From an uncultured Alistipes sp. (GTDB lineage: Bacteria > Bacteroidota > Bacteroidia > Bacteroidales > UBA932), in assembly GCA_900544175.1 (NCBI GenBank), contig UQUN01000017.1:1-57094 (forward strand): a stretch of 57,094 nt of DNA. Direction: 5' to 3'. Below are positions 43,876 through 53,412 of the stretch, in pieces. The notes below the pieces were generated by a model. That model did no database searches. It was given only the letters and a program-made list of their open reading frames with translations, and was not told the DNA's origin. How positions within the stretch are numbered: the first letter of the stretch is position 1; each line of letters begins with the position of its first letter. The position numbers and the translations under genes were made by a program.

Positions 43876-46800
43876 AAGGAGTCAAGATACCGTCATTCTC
43901 AGTCCTGCTGATATTCGCAGTGCTTGTCACTGTGGGTACGGCGCTTATTCCTTCGCTCAACCTGCAATATATGCCGAGGGAAAAGACACAGACATTGTCT
44001 ATATACTACAACTGGCAGAATGCGTCGGCAAGGGTGATCGAGAGTGAGGTGACATCCAAGATAGAAGGGTATCTCTCATCCATTAAAGGCATCAGAGACA
44101 TAGCGTCATTAAGCCGCAAGGGTAGCGGGACCATTACAATGTACCTGAAGAAAAACGCCGATATCGATGCTGTCCGTTTCGAAGTGTCTTCAGCCATAAG
44201 GTCCATGTACGACAAACTGCCGGAGGAAGTAAGCTATCCGGAGCTTTCTGTGTCCGCATCGGGCACTGAAGTCGACCCGGTACTGATGTACACCATCAAT
44301 GCGGACCTGCCTACCAACCGCATAGAGCAGTATGTCAATGACCATATACTCCGGGATCTGGCCCTGATAGACGGAGTCCAGTCCGTAGAGTTGTATGGAG
44401 CTTCCCCGAACTACACTGAGATATCGTTGAACACTGAAAAGATGAAGATGGCCGGCATCACATCCTCGGATGTCTACAACTCTGTCGTCAGCTACCTCGG
44501 CGGTACCGACATTATCGGCAGCGCTTCTTCCTACAACAAGTCGGAAGAACCGGACATCGTCTTGCGCAACGGCCCTGTAGGAATGGAATATCTCCCTATG
44601 GGCAATGTGGGAGGACGCATTGTCAGGCTGATGGATGTGGCCTCGGTGAAGATACTTGAGATGCCGCCAAGTTCATACAGCCGCATCAACGGCCTCAATA
44701 CCATAAACCTGAGTATTTATCCGGAAGAGTCCGTCAATACCATCAAGCTGTGCGCCAACGTCATCGAGACAATGAACCGGCTTGAGGCCAGTTTCCCCGA
44801 GTCATTTTCCGCCCTGAAAACCTACGACATTTCGGTCGATATCGAGAAAGAAGTGGACAAGCTTGTACGCAGGTCCCTGCTATGTCTGATAATACTTCTG
44901 GTGTTCATCTTTCTTACCACGTTCAGTCCCAGGTACACTCTGCTGATAGGTATTACACTTTTCGTCAACATAATAGTCGCCTTTATATTCTACGTACTCC
45001 TGGACATCGACATCCATATATATTCCCTGGCAGGCATATCGATATCACTTAGCATCATCATAGACAATTCGATAATCATGGTCTCGCACTATTCCTACTA
45101 CCACGACAGGAAAGTGTTCATGGCCATACTTGCCGCACTGCTGACCACTATCGGCTCGCTGGCCGTTATTTTCTTCCTGCCGGAGGAGCAGAAACGGATT
45201 CTGTCAGACTTCTCGTCAGTAATCATCATAAACCTCAGCGTATCGATGATGGTGGCCCTCTTTTTTGTTCCTGCACTGCTTGACTACCTGCCTGTCAAGT
45301 CGGAGAGCATATCATTTCCGGTCAAACGCCGCAGGAAGATAGTGCGCTTCTCCCGGAAGTACGAAAAATTCATATACTACACCAAACGGTTCAACTGGGC
45401 TGTCATAATCATCTTTCTTCTGGCTTTCGGAGGCTCGTTCATGCTTTTCCGCAAAAGTCTGGACGGTTTTGCGTCCATGTTCCGCCAGCCTGAAAGACCT
45501 GTCCTGAACATCAGCGCCGGACTGCCTGAGGGATGTACGGTGCAGCAGTTGAACGAGATTATGGTCTATATGGAGAACTTCCTGGCAGGTTTTGACGAGA
45601 TAAAAATGTTCAGGACCAGAATCAATTCGTACAGTTCAGGCAGCATTACAGTAGAATTCACGGAAGATGCATTGAAAACCGCCTTTCCATCCATCCTCAA
45701 ACAGCAGGTCATCCGTAAGGCCAACGACTACGGTGGTGCCAATTGGCAGGTATATGGTGTGGATAACCAGAATTTCAGCAATTATGTAGGAGGCAGCATG
45801 TGGCGCAGCGGTGACATTGAGATGACGGGATACAACTACGACCTTCTTTACCGCTACTGCGAGGATCTGGTCGCAAGGCTTTCGTCCAATCCCCGCGTTT
45901 CCGACCTGAGCATAGAAGGCAACAGCTATTATGGCTCCAGACTCACCCGGGAGTTCCTTATCTCCTATGACTACGACCGCATGGCTCTCTACGGCATCAG
46001 TCCGATTTCTGCGTTCAGAACTCTGTCCGAGAGACTTTTTTCCAGCAATGCCGGCTCGTACGTAGACGACGAAGGAAATCTGATGCAGGTCAGAATAGTA
46101 TCGGACGATGCCGACAACTTCGATGTATGGCATCTTCAGAACGAATATATATCCATTGACAGCACTGACATCCGCTTTGCCGAGATAGGTTCGATAGAGA
46201 GCCGCAACTCCGGCAACGATATCTACCGCTCAAACCAGGAGTATATCCTGCATGTCAGATACAATTTCATCGGCTCGTACAAGCTGGAGAGCAAACTGAT
46301 GGAGTCCGAGATAGAAAGGCTCAACTCGGGAGTGCTGCCGATAGGATTCAAGGCATCCTCCCCCGAATATGACTGGATGCAGAAAGCCAAGAAACAGTGG
46401 GTGCTCCTCATTCTCATAACGGTAATCATATACATGATCTGCGCCATACTCTTCGAGTCCCTGCTTCAGCCACTTGCAATAATCTCGCTCATACCGGTAT
46501 CGTTCATAGGCATATTCCTGGCCTTCCGTCTCACCGAGACAACTTTTGACCAGGGCGGATTCGCTTCCATGATCATGCTGGCGGGCATCGTCGTCAACGC
46601 CGGCATATATATCGTCAACGAGTACAACCGTATGCCGGCCCATCGCCGCAGTTTCGTAAGGGCCTACAATCATAAGATCATACCTATTTCGCTGACAATC
46701 CTGTCCACTGTGCTGGGGCTGGCTCCGTTCCTGCTGGACGGTAAGGAAGAGGTGTTCTGGTTCGCCTTTGCAATAGGTACAATGGGAGGTATGCTTTTTT

Positions 46801-46991
46801 CCTATGCGGCGCTTATCGTGTTGCTTCCCATGATTATGCCGGGCAAAACCGTTGCCGCAGGGCCGGGGGTCACTCCACCCGGTTCCGATGGAAATGGGGA
46901 GCTGCGTAGAAAACGAAGCCGAGAAGGGAGACGAGGCTTAGGACGGCTCCTGTCAGGTAGGCGTAGGAGAAAGACAGACGCTCTCCAATAA
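43872..46991 (+). CDS. RND efflux pump, second subunit
   Basis: A 1039-residue RND protein clearly divergent from the first: IPSLNLQYMPREKTQTLSIYYNWQNAS after helix 1, and GISISLSIIIDNSIIMVSHY in helix 4, keeping the Asp. Helix 10 reads MIMLAGIVVNAGIYIVNEY, lacking the Asp of the first subunit, and helix 12 follows. After LPMIMPGKT the protein has an odd, Arg-rich, low-complexity tail of about 45 residues that lies antisense to the MFS gene (46870-46991), as if an original stop near 46860 had been lost. Pairing of two unlike RND genes with one adaptor suggests a mixed trimer, as in MdtBC. Confidence 0.9.
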   Translation: MKGVKIPSFSVLLIFAVLVTVGTALIPSLNLQYMPREKTQTLSIYYNWQNASARVIESEVTSKIEGYLSSIKGIRDIASLSRKGSGTITMYLKKNADIDAVRFEVSSAIRSMYDKLPEEVSYPELSVSASGTEVDPVLMYTINADLPTNRIEQYVNDHILRDLALIDGVQSVELYGASPNYTEISLNTEKMKMAGITSSDVYNSVVSYLGGTDIIGSASSYNKSEEPDIVLRNGPVGMEYLPMGNVGGRIVRLMDVASVKILEMPPSSYSRINGLNTINLSIYPEESVNTIKLCANVIETMNRLEASFPESFSALKTYDISVDIEKEVDKLVRRSLLCLIILLVFIFLTTFSPRYTLLIGITLFVNIIVAFIFYVLLDIDIHIYSLAGISISLSIIIDNSIIMVSHYSYYHDRKVFMAILAALLTTIGSLAVIFFLPEEQKRILSDFSSVIIINLSVSMMVALFFVPALLDYLPVKSESISFPVKRRRKIVRFSRKYEKFIYYTKRFNWAVIIIFLLAFGGSFMLFRKSLDGFASMFRQPERPVLNISAGLPEGCTVQQLNEIMVYMENFLAGFDEIKMFRTRINSYSSGSITVEFTEDALKTAFPSILKQQVIRKANDYGGANWQVYGVDNQNFSNYVGGSMWRSGDIEMTGYNYDLLYRYCEDLVARLSSNPRVSDLSIEGNSYYGSRLTREFLISYDYDRMALYGISPISAFRTLSERLFSSNAGSYVDDEGNLMQVRIVSDDADNFDVWHLQNEYISIDSTDIRFAEIGSIESRNSGNDIYRSNQEYILHVRYNFIGSYKLESKLMESEIERLNSGVLPIGFKASSPEYDWMQKAKKQWVLLILITVIIYMICAILFESLLQPLAIISLIPVSFIGIFLAFRLTETTFDQGGFASMIMLAGIVVNAGIYIVNEYNRMPAHRRSFVRAYNHKIIPISLTILSTVLGLAPFLLDGKEEVFWFAFAIGTMGGMLFSYAALIVLLPMIMPGKTVAAGPGVTPPGSDGNGELRRKRSREGRRGLGRLLSGRRRRKTDALQ

Positions 46992-48072
46992 CACCGCCGA
47001 GCACAAGTCCGATACCTATGCCCACATCCCAGGAGGTGAGATAGGTAGATGTGGCAGTGCCGCGCTGGTCGTGACGGCCCAGGTTGACGAACATCGTGTT
47101 GAATGCCGGGAACATCGTCCCGAAACCGGCACCGAGAACCAGTGCCGTAGCATACAGCATGATCTCAGCGGCCCTGATGGAATGCGGGGCTACTTTTTCG
47201 CACAGGAAGAGGCTCAGGAAACACAGTATTACCGGATAGAAAGCGATATGTATCACATCCGTGATGTGTCCCCTGTCCACCTGCTTGCCTGAGAACAGAC
47301 GGGAGACGGCTAAGCCGACGGCCATACAGGTGAAAAACAGCCCCGTGCCTCCGGTGATGCCCATATTCTTGGCGTACATGGCTACGTAGGTGGTGGTCAT
47401 GCCGTAGGGAATCGAGAGCAGCAGCAGGTCCAGGCCGAGAGGTATGCCTTTCAGCAGCACGAAACGGTCCAGGGAAATGGCTGTGCGCGGTACCGGCTGT
47501 TTCTTGGGCGTCCTGATGCAGCAGGCGCATATCAGTCCGGCCAGGCAGCAGCACAGGGCCGTGATGAAAATAGTGTCGAAAGACACGTGGTCGTGCATGA
47601 ACAGACCGGTCATCGGGCCGAGGGACATGGCTATGTTGTTGGCCAGACCGTAATACCCCACCGCTTCTCCTCGCCGCGACGAGGGAGTGATGTCGATCAC
47701 TATCGTATTGCCCGCCACCGTTACAGTTCCGAACGAGATACCGTGGATTATGCGCAGCACTATGAACATCAGCACAGTCCCGGTGACGATATAGCCCCCG
47801 AATATCAGGGTGAAAACTAAAAATGCCATCAGATAAAGCGGCTTGCGGGCAAATGTGTCCAGCAGATAGCCGGAAAACGGACGGACAGCCAGAGCTGCTA
47901 CCGTATAGCAGGCTAAAATCGCTCCGACAGTTCCCTCAGTGACTCCGAATTCCTCGACTAAGTAAAACGGGAAAACAGGCATCAGCAGGTAGAATCCGAA
48001 ATACAGCAGGAAGTTGGCTGCAAGGATGAAGCAATAGCCGGGAGATACCAGCCTGTCTTTATGCGTGGTCAT
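46870..48072 (-). CDS. MFS transporter (12 TMS)
   Basis: A 400-residue major facilitator with 12 hydrophobic helices. Family signs: FLLYFGFYLLMPVFPFYLVEEFGVTEGTVGAI in helix 1-2, the RPFSGYLLDTFARKPLYL loop (MFS motif A region), LRIIHGISFGTVTVAGNTIVIDITPSSRRGEAVGYYGLANN (motif C region) and SGKQVDRGHITD. Likely a drug or small-molecule exporter; substrate unknown. It overlaps the YfhO gene upstream by 4 bases and its 3' end overlaps the RND gene by 122 bases. Confidence 0.88.
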   Translation of the reverse strand: MTTHKDRLVSPGYCFILAANFLLYFGFYLLMPVFPFYLVEEFGVTEGTVGAILACYTVAALAVRPFSGYLLDTFARKPLYLMAFLVFTLIFGGYIVTGTVLMFIVLRIIHGISFGTVTVAGNTIVIDITPSSRRGEAVGYYGLANNIAMSLGPMTGLFMHDHVSFDTIFITALCCCLAGLICACCIRTPKKQPVPRTAISLDRFVLLKGIPLGLDLLLLSIPYGMTTTYVAMYAKNMGITGGTGLFFTCMAVGLAVSRLFSGKQVDRGHITDVIHIAFYPVILCFLSLFLCEKVAPHSIRAAEIMLYATALVLGAGFGTMFPAFNTMFVNLGRHDQRGTATSTYLTSWDVGIGIGLVLGGVIGERLSFSYAYLTGAVLSLVSLLGFVFYAAPHFHRNRVE

Positions 48073-50669
48073 CGTGGTTGTCTTTTCCTGCGTCCGTATA
48101 GGGATGAATAAAGTATGTATCCGGCCAGAGCCAGAATGATGATCAGGGAGGATACAAGGGAAATGTTCCTGCCTGTGGTGAAGGAGCCTGGAGCGTAGAC
48201 AAATTCCACCTCATGCTCTCCCTTGTCAATGAGCAGGGCTCTTAGAGTATAGTCGGCCCTGAGTATGGGTGCTTCCTGTCCGTCTATGAAGGCTTTCCAT
48301 CCGGCAGGATACCATATCTCGCTGAATACGGCAAGGCCTTTGGAGACGGCCGACACATCGTAGCTGATGCGGTTGGGCGAGTAGTGAGTCAGTACGATAT
48401 TGCCGCTGTCGGCTGAGGTATATTCGGTGACGGTTCCGTCGGCAGCAGATGCATCGAAGACTACAGCCTCCACTGCCGGATCTATCTGCCCGAGTGCGGC
48501 CATTTCCGCATCGGCTGAGGACGCAGTCGTGGATTTCTGTACGAACCATGCGTTACCGAGTCTTCTGTTGTATGTCAACGGCAGGCTGTTGCCGTCGAAG
48601 ACGATATACTTGGTGTTGAGCATGGCCAGGGCAGGATAGTATTTCAGGCCTTCCTCCAGATCGGCAATTGTGGCGGCCGTGGGGATAACCGCATTGATAT
48701 CCGAAGCCAGGCGGCTCATCTCCGGAGCGATATGGAAGTCTATCAGATCCTGATACCGCTGGAGTTTCGCGGGGCTGTATCCGCCTACTGTCTTGTGGTG
48801 GTAGCTGACGATAGCGTCATTGAATGTATTGACGCTCATGTCCAGGACGCGGTACGAGATGTCGCTGTCCTGATGTATGGCATTGTCCACCGGACGGGGA
48901 TTGAACTGCGCGTCGAAATTGCGTTCGGTCACGAAATGCTCCTTGTTCAGATACCGCTTGTCCACTACCCACAGGTCTGCGAGGAGCAGCACTCCGAGCA
49001 CGGCCACTGCCGGCAGAGCCTTCAGCTTTCTCTTCCATGCAGCGAAGAATACACCTGCCGCAAGGACAATGAATATCAGCGAGCGGAAGGCATCGGCCCT
49101 GAGCAGGCTGCGGCGATCGTCCTGGATGGCGGCGCGGATGAGCTGGTCGTTGGCCCCGAACACTGCGGCGTCAGTAGCGGAGGAGAAATCTCCCGCCAGC
49201 CACGGGAAGAGGGCGAACAGCAGGGAGATGCCGCCAGTCACGCCGAGGGCTGTCAGCAGGCCGTTCTTTATCTTGCTGTCCGGAAGACGTTCCTTGCCGA
49301 ACAGGGCTGCATTGACTCCGAGAATGCCCATCAGCGGGACAGTCACCTGCAGGATGACCAGGATCATGGAGACAGTACGGAACTTGTTGTACATGGGAGC
49401 ATACTTGAAGAACAGCTCGGAAAACCACATGAAATGCGAGCCCCAGGCCAGCAGCACGGCCAGCAGTGACACACCCGCTATCCACCATTTGTAGCGGCCC
49501 CGTATCACACAGAGTCCGAAGACAAAGAGGAAAAGGGAGACGGCGCCGAGATACATCGGTCCGGCCGTGAAAGGCTGAGGACCCCAGTACAGCGGCATGC
49601 CCTTGCGCAGAGTCTCGGCATTTGCCCCCACAGAGCGCAGATACTTGTATGTCTCCGATTCGCGGGACAGTTCTCCGGATGAAGAACCGCCATTGAAGTT
49701 GGGGATCAACAGATTCGGCATCTCCTCTATACCATAGGACCAGGCGGTGGCATAGTCGAGCTTCAGACCGTCTCCGGTCTGGTTGTGCTCGTCGTGGGTC
49801 AGTTCCGAGCCACCCCGCATGGTGTACTCAGCGTATTCGTAGGTAGGCAGCAGCTTGTTGGCGTTTGTGGCGATGCCGAGCAGGCCTCCGACCAGCACCA
49901 ATACCGAGGCTATGAGCCAGCGGCCCATTGGTGTCTCACGGAAAGGAGGCACCACAGTTGTTCCGGATGTCAGAAGACTGTCAGAAAGCCTTCCGGCCCT
50001 GGCAGCTTTCTGACGTTTCTGGGCCACGATGGCCCCGCACAGCTCCGCGATGGCATAGCCGAAGACGATGAATGCCAGATAGTATGTAATCTGGGGATGA
50101 TTGGCCTTTATCTGAAAGCTCAGGGCTAAGGCGAAGAACACTGCGCCGAGGAGGGCCTTGCGTCTGTAGGCATAGACCAGAGCCGCCAGTACCCACGGCA
50201 TGAATGCGATCGCCACCATTTTTGTATTGTGCCCGACCTGGATGATCTGCATATTGTAGGAGCAGAAAGTCACCGCTATGGCCCCGACTGCCGAAAGCCA
50301 GGGATTCACCCCGAAAGCCAGGAACAGCAGGAAGCCTCCGAGCAGCGAGATGATCAGATAGCTTGGCGGACGCTCGCCCCAGAACAGCAGGTCATAGAGC
50401 GGAGTCGTCGCGTCACCTTTGTACGGCACGGATATCTGTGTAGCCGGCATGCCTCCGAACATCGATCCTGTCCACAATGCCGGATCATCCGGATGCTCTT
50501 CATTCCATTCCAGAATCTCGTGTGACATTCCTTTCCAGGAGGATATGTCCGACTGGTCCACCACCTTGCCTTGCAGCACCTGTGGCGCGTAGGCGTATGC
50601 AATCACTACGAACCCCACTACGATTATCGCATACGGCAGGGTCTTCCTGAGTATTTCATTTATCTTCAT
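48069..50669 (-). CDS. YfhO-family multispanning membrane protein
   Basis: An 866-residue protein from ATG 50669 (MKINEILRKTLPYAIIVV); a TTG six codons upstream is also in frame. The many transmembrane helices and a soluble C-terminal domain resemble the YfhO family (putative GT-C fold glycosyltransferases): YAYAPQVLQGKVVDQSDI..W at the N-terminal loop, GSMFGGMPATQISV, MQIIQVGHNTKMVAIAFMPWVLAALVYAYRRK, and the end VFSEIWYPAGWKAFIDGQEAPILRADYTLRALLI with GEHEVEFVYAPGSF. Members are implicated in adding sugars to lipoteichoic acid or lipids; role here uncertain. Forms an operon with the MFS gene. Confidence 0.85.
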   Translation of the reverse strand: MKINEILRKTLPYAIIVVGFVVIAYAYAPQVLQGKVVDQSDISSWKGMSHEILEWNEEHPDDPALWTGSMFGGMPATQISVPYKGDATTPLYDLLFWGERPPSYLIISLLGGFLLFLAFGVNPWLSAVGAIAVTFCSYNMQIIQVGHNTKMVAIAFMPWVLAALVYAYRRKALLGAVFFALALSFQIKANHPQITYYLAFIVFGYAIAELCGAIVAQKRQKAARAGRLSDSLLTSGTTVVPPFRETPMGRWLIASVLVLVGGLLGIATNANKLLPTYEYAEYTMRGGSELTHDEHNQTGDGLKLDYATAWSYGIEEMPNLLIPNFNGGSSSGELSRESETYKYLRSVGANAETLRKGMPLYWGPQPFTAGPMYLGAVSLFLFVFGLCVIRGRYKWWIAGVSLLAVLLAWGSHFMWFSELFFKYAPMYNKFRTVSMILVILQVTVPLMGILGVNAALFGKERLPDSKIKNGLLTALGVTGGISLLFALFPWLAGDFSSATDAAVFGANDQLIRAAIQDDRRSLLRADAFRSLIFIVLAAGVFFAAWKRKLKALPAVAVLGVLLLADLWVVDKRYLNKEHFVTERNFDAQFNPRPVDNAIHQDSDISYRVLDMSVNTFNDAIVSYHHKTVGGYSPAKLQRYQDLIDFHIAPEMSRLASDINAVIPTAATIADLEEGLKYYPALAMLNTKYIVFDGNSLPLTYNRRLGNAWFVQKSTTASSADAEMAALGQIDPAVEAVVFDASAADGTVTEYTSADSGNIVLTHYSPNRISYDVSAVSKGLAVFSEIWYPAGWKAFIDGQEAPILRADYTLRALLIDKGEHEVEFVYAPGSFTTGRNISLVSSLIIILALAGYILYSSLYGRRKRQPR

Positions 50670-51005
50670 ATTCCGTTTTTCTGTCAAACGTCATTGCAAC
50701 TTGCAAATATACTCTTTTTCCACGATAAGCCATACCGTAGGTTATATTGTCGCCCAGTCTGAGCATCTGCGCGGATTTCTGAATTCACAAACACACATTA
50801 AAGCGCGTAATTATTTCATAATGTGCGATATACCTGTTTCTATCCGTTCTTCTCGGCTTGTAAAAATAGTCCGAAAAGAACCAGTGGTACAAATCAACTA
50901 TTTGAATATCACAATATTACAACAGCATCCATGTGTTTCTGAAATCAAAATCGCATCAGGGATTGCGGGCCGGGTTGTCGGTAAAATGGCGTTCATCAAT
51001 GCTGC
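50670..51005. other. Intergenic region between yfhO-like gene and pabA
   Basis: 336 bases without a credible gene. It holds the yfhO promoter at its left end and an inverted repeat CACATTA (50794-50800) / TAATGTG (50819-50825) with an 18-base loop. The rest shows no recognisable gene, RNA or repeat. Open frames crossing it lack family resemblance and overlap pabA. Confidence 0.5.
50704..50711 (-). promoter_or_regulatory. -7 box of the yfhO-like/MFS operon
   Basis: TATATTTG on the minus strand, a full TAnnTTTG match, 35 bases before the ATG at 50669. Confidence 0.5.
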
Positions 51006-51638
51006 TCAGACGCGGGTGCACCCGTTGACCCAGTTACAGATCATCCGGAAGCCGTATCCGGTGATGATGCTCTCCGGATGGAACTGGACACCGGTCCACG
51101 GCCTGCTGCGGTGGACGATCACCATGATGTTGCCGTCCTCGTCCCGCCCGGCGATGTCCCAGCACTCCGGCAGTGTGGCCTCGTCCACGACCCATGAATG
51201 GTAGCGTCCTATGGGTGAGCCGTCGGGGACATCTTCGAGGATGCCGGGACGCATGGCCGCTCCAGAACAGTTTTGCTCCGAGGTAAAATACAGTTCCGAG
51301 CGATGTCCATGCTTAGGCCCGCCGAGCTGCAGCAGCCTGCCTCCGGTAGCCACGGTCATGGCCTGCATTCCGAGACAGACTCCCAGCACCGGTATTCCCG
51401 CAGTACGCGGATCCTTCAGTAATGCTGTCATCAGTCTGTACTCCTGCGGGATTCCTGCCCCCGGCGAGAGCACTATGCCTGCGATATCATCCTTCTCTTG
51501 GGAAAGGCCTTGGGAAAGGCCCTGTCCCTCGCGCACGACATCCACCTCCACTCCGCTGATACGGCGGAGATATTCCACTATGTTGTAAACAAATGAGTCT
51601 CTGTTGTCTATAACCAGTATCCTGTTTGCCTTACGCAT
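51006..51638 (-). CDS. pabA: Aminodeoxychorismate synthase glutamine amidotransferase component
   Basis: A 210-residue class I glutamine amidotransferase from ATG 51638 (MRKANRILVIDNRDSFVYN); the frame extends 15 codons further. The oxyanion segment LSPGAGIP, nucleophile Cys in GVCLGMQAM, and His-Glu in VQFHPESI form the triad. It releases ammonia for aminodeoxychorismate synthesis by the divergent PabB. TrpG is the sequence-level alternative, but its neighbours are pabB and pabC. Near residues 43-50 the 12-base unit CTTGGGAAAGGC is tandemly repeated (51497-51520), giving GLSQGLSQ. Confidence 0.85.
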   Translation of the reverse strand: MRKANRILVIDNRDSFVYNIVEYLRRISGVEVDVVREGQGLSQGLSQEKDDIAGIVLSPGAGIPQEYRLMTALLKDPRTAGIPVLGVCLGMQAMTVATGGRLLQLGGPKHGHRSELYFTSEQNCSGAAMRPGILEDVPDGSPIGRYHSWVVDEATLPECWDIAGRDEDGNIMVIVHRSRPWTGVQFHPESIITGYGFRMICNWVNGCTRV

Positions 51639-51689
51639 TACAAGTATCGTTTTTCTGCAGCAATAATAGTACAAAAGTCGCATCGTAGT

Positions 51690-51697
51690 TATATTTG
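51690..51697 (+). promoter_or_regulatory. -7 box of pabB
   Basis: TATATTTG, a full TAnnTTTG match, 15 bases before the pabB ATG, so the leader is very short. Confidence 0.5.
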
Positions 51698-51712
51698 CCC
51701 TGATATTTTAAC

Positions 51713-52690
51713 ATGGACGCACTGACTGTAAAGAACCTTATCAACTCGTATGCGGGCAGGGGAGAGCCGTTTGTGTTCGGACTCAACTACGCATGCACTG
51801 AGGGATTTTTCCATCCACGGCCCCTGGAGCAGACCGGAGTGCTGTGGGAAATGGACGGGACGGGCAACGCCTCCCTTGCTGTCATGCCGGAACGGAAAGG
51901 GACTGTATTCCAACCGCAGTACATCAGCCGGAAGCAGTACGAAACCTCCTTTGACGTGATAATGAGGCACCTTCGGAGGGGCGACACATTTCTGGCCAAT
52001 CTTACCGCCCGTACCCCGGTCGACACCGACTACTCCTTCGAAGAGATTTTCCTGCGGAGCCGGAGCCGCTTCAGAATCCTGCTGCCGGGACATTTCGTAT
52101 GCTTTTCCCCGGAGATATTCGTGAATATCTGTCCGGACGGCCGGATAAGCTCTCATCCGATGAAGGGCACCATTTCCGCACTGGTGGAGGATGCAGGCCG
52201 GAAAATCCTGGAGGACTACAAGGAGACGGCCGAGCACATGACCATCGTGGATTTCATCCGCAGCGACCTGAGCTGCATTTCAAGGAACGTGCATGTCAGG
52301 AGGCTGCGCTACATAGACACCATCGTCTCCTCTAAAGGTCCGGTGCTCCAGGTCAGCAGTGAGATCTGCGGGCAGCTTCCGGACGGATGGAGGAATTCAT
52401 TGGGGGACCTGCTGATGGAAATACTTCCGGCCGGCTCCATCAGCGGAGCACCCAAATGCGCCACTGTAAAGGCCATAGAGGAGGCCGAACAGTACGACCG
52501 CGACTACTACACAGGTATCTTCGGGTACTTCGACGGGAGCGGCCTCAAGACAGCCGTTCTGATAAGATACATCGGACTGGCTTCGGACGGCAGGACGTAC
52601 TTCTACAGCGGAGGAGGCATCACGGTCAACAGCCGGTGCGAAGACGAGTACAAGGAACTGTGTGACAAAGTATATGTGCCATGGATGTAA
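51713..52690 (+). CDS. pabB: Aminodeoxychorismate synthase component I
   Basis: A 325-residue chorismate-binding enzyme, shorter than E. coli PabB because it lacks most of the N-terminal domain, as is usual for this compact type. FLANLTARTPV, SHPMKGTIS (the Lys of the PIKGT-type motif that separates PabB from TrpE, which has Ala), EHMTIVDFIRSDLSCIS, EILPAGSISGAPKCATVKAIEEAE, YTGIFGYFDGSGLKTAVLIR and FYSGGGITVNSRCEDEYKE are all present. It converts chorismate and ammonia to aminodeoxychorismate with PabA. It overlaps pabC by 10 bases. Confidence 0.92.
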   Translation: MDALTVKNLINSYAGRGEPFVFGLNYACTEGFFHPRPLEQTGVLWEMDGTGNASLAVMPERKGTVFQPQYISRKQYETSFDVIMRHLRRGDTFLANLTARTPVDTDYSFEEIFLRSRSRFRILLPGHFVCFSPEIFVNICPDGRISSHPMKGTISALVEDAGRKILEDYKETAEHMTIVDFIRSDLSCISRNVHVRRLRYIDTIVSSKGPVLQVSSEICGQLPDGWRNSLGDLLMEILPAGSISGAPKCATVKAIEEAEQYDRDYYTGIFGYFDGSGLKTAVLIRYIGLASDGRTYFYSGGGITVNSRCEDEYKELCDKVYVPWM

Positions 52691-53412
52691 GCAGGGATAT
52701 CAGTTTCATCGAGACATTCCGGATGGCAGGTAGACCGCTTGGTAACGGAGTTCCGGACAATGTGGTACCGGACAATATGGCGCAGCATAAGCTCCGCATC
52801 GTCCGCACCCTCATGGAGTACGGTATGAGCCGGTATGGAGCTGAGAAACTGGCGGAGGAAGTCATTGCTGCGGCAAAGTCCTCTGCTGCCGGCGCAGGGC
52901 CGTCTTCCCCAGTCACGATCTCAAAGACCCCTGAGAAGTATCCTGGCAGCATTCCTTATACTGGCAGTCTTCTGCGCGTCACCGTAACATATTCTCCTGC
53001 AGGAGTATCGGCTATCCGCAGCATCCCGTATGCCCGCCCTGTGATAAAGGCCCTGCGCGTCATTGCAGCCGACGGCATCGACTACCATCTCAAATTTGCC
53101 GACCGCTCGCCCTTTGACCGTCTCCAGGCCCTCTGCCGCCCCGGTGAGACCGCCCTCCTTACCGTCGGAGACCTCATAACCGACACCACATTCACCAACA
53201 TTGTCTGCGAGGACAGCTCCGGAGCTTTGCTCACCCCTGCCTCACCGCTGCTGCAAGGCACCATGAGACAGCACCTGCTGGACTCCGGCCTCCTCCGGAA
53301 AGCTGACATCCGTCCCGAAGACCTTCCCGGCTTCACCCGCATCCACCTCATCAATGCAATGAACGGTCTCGGAGACCTGACAGTGGCAGCAAACAGTATA
53401 TCCCATACCTGA
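52681..53412 (+). CDS. pabC: Aminotransferase class IV, probable aminodeoxychorismate lyase
   Basis: A 243-residue fold-type IV PLP protein. ISFIETFRMAGRPL at the N-terminus, KALRVIAADGIDYHLKFADRSPFDRL with the expected PLP lysine in YHLKFADR, VGDLITDTTFTNIVCED as the substrate/cofactor segment, and TPASPLLQGTMRQHLLDSG near the end. It overlaps pabB, and ADC lyase (releasing p-aminobenzoate) is the missing step, so PabC is the best name. Branched-chain aminotransferase is excluded by size and context. Residues 65-90 (SSAAGAGPSSP) form a low-complexity insert. Confidence 0.85.
   Translation: MDVSRDISFIETFRMAGRPLGNGVPDNVVPDNMAQHKLRIVRTLMEYGMSRYGAEKLAEEVIAAAKSSAAGAGPSSPVTISKTPEKYPGSIPYTGSLLRVTVTYSPAGVSAIRSIPYARPVIKALRVIAADGIDYHLKFADRSPFDRLQALCRPGETALLTVGDLITDTTFTNIVCEDSSGALLTPASPLLQGTMRQHLLDSGLLRKADIRPEDLPGFTRIHLINAMNGLGDLTVAANSISHT

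Noticed and set aside
50701..51204. A 167-residue plus-strand open frame across the yfhO-pabA gap
   Set aside because: Overlaps the 3' end of pabA, has no family resemblance and no promoter.
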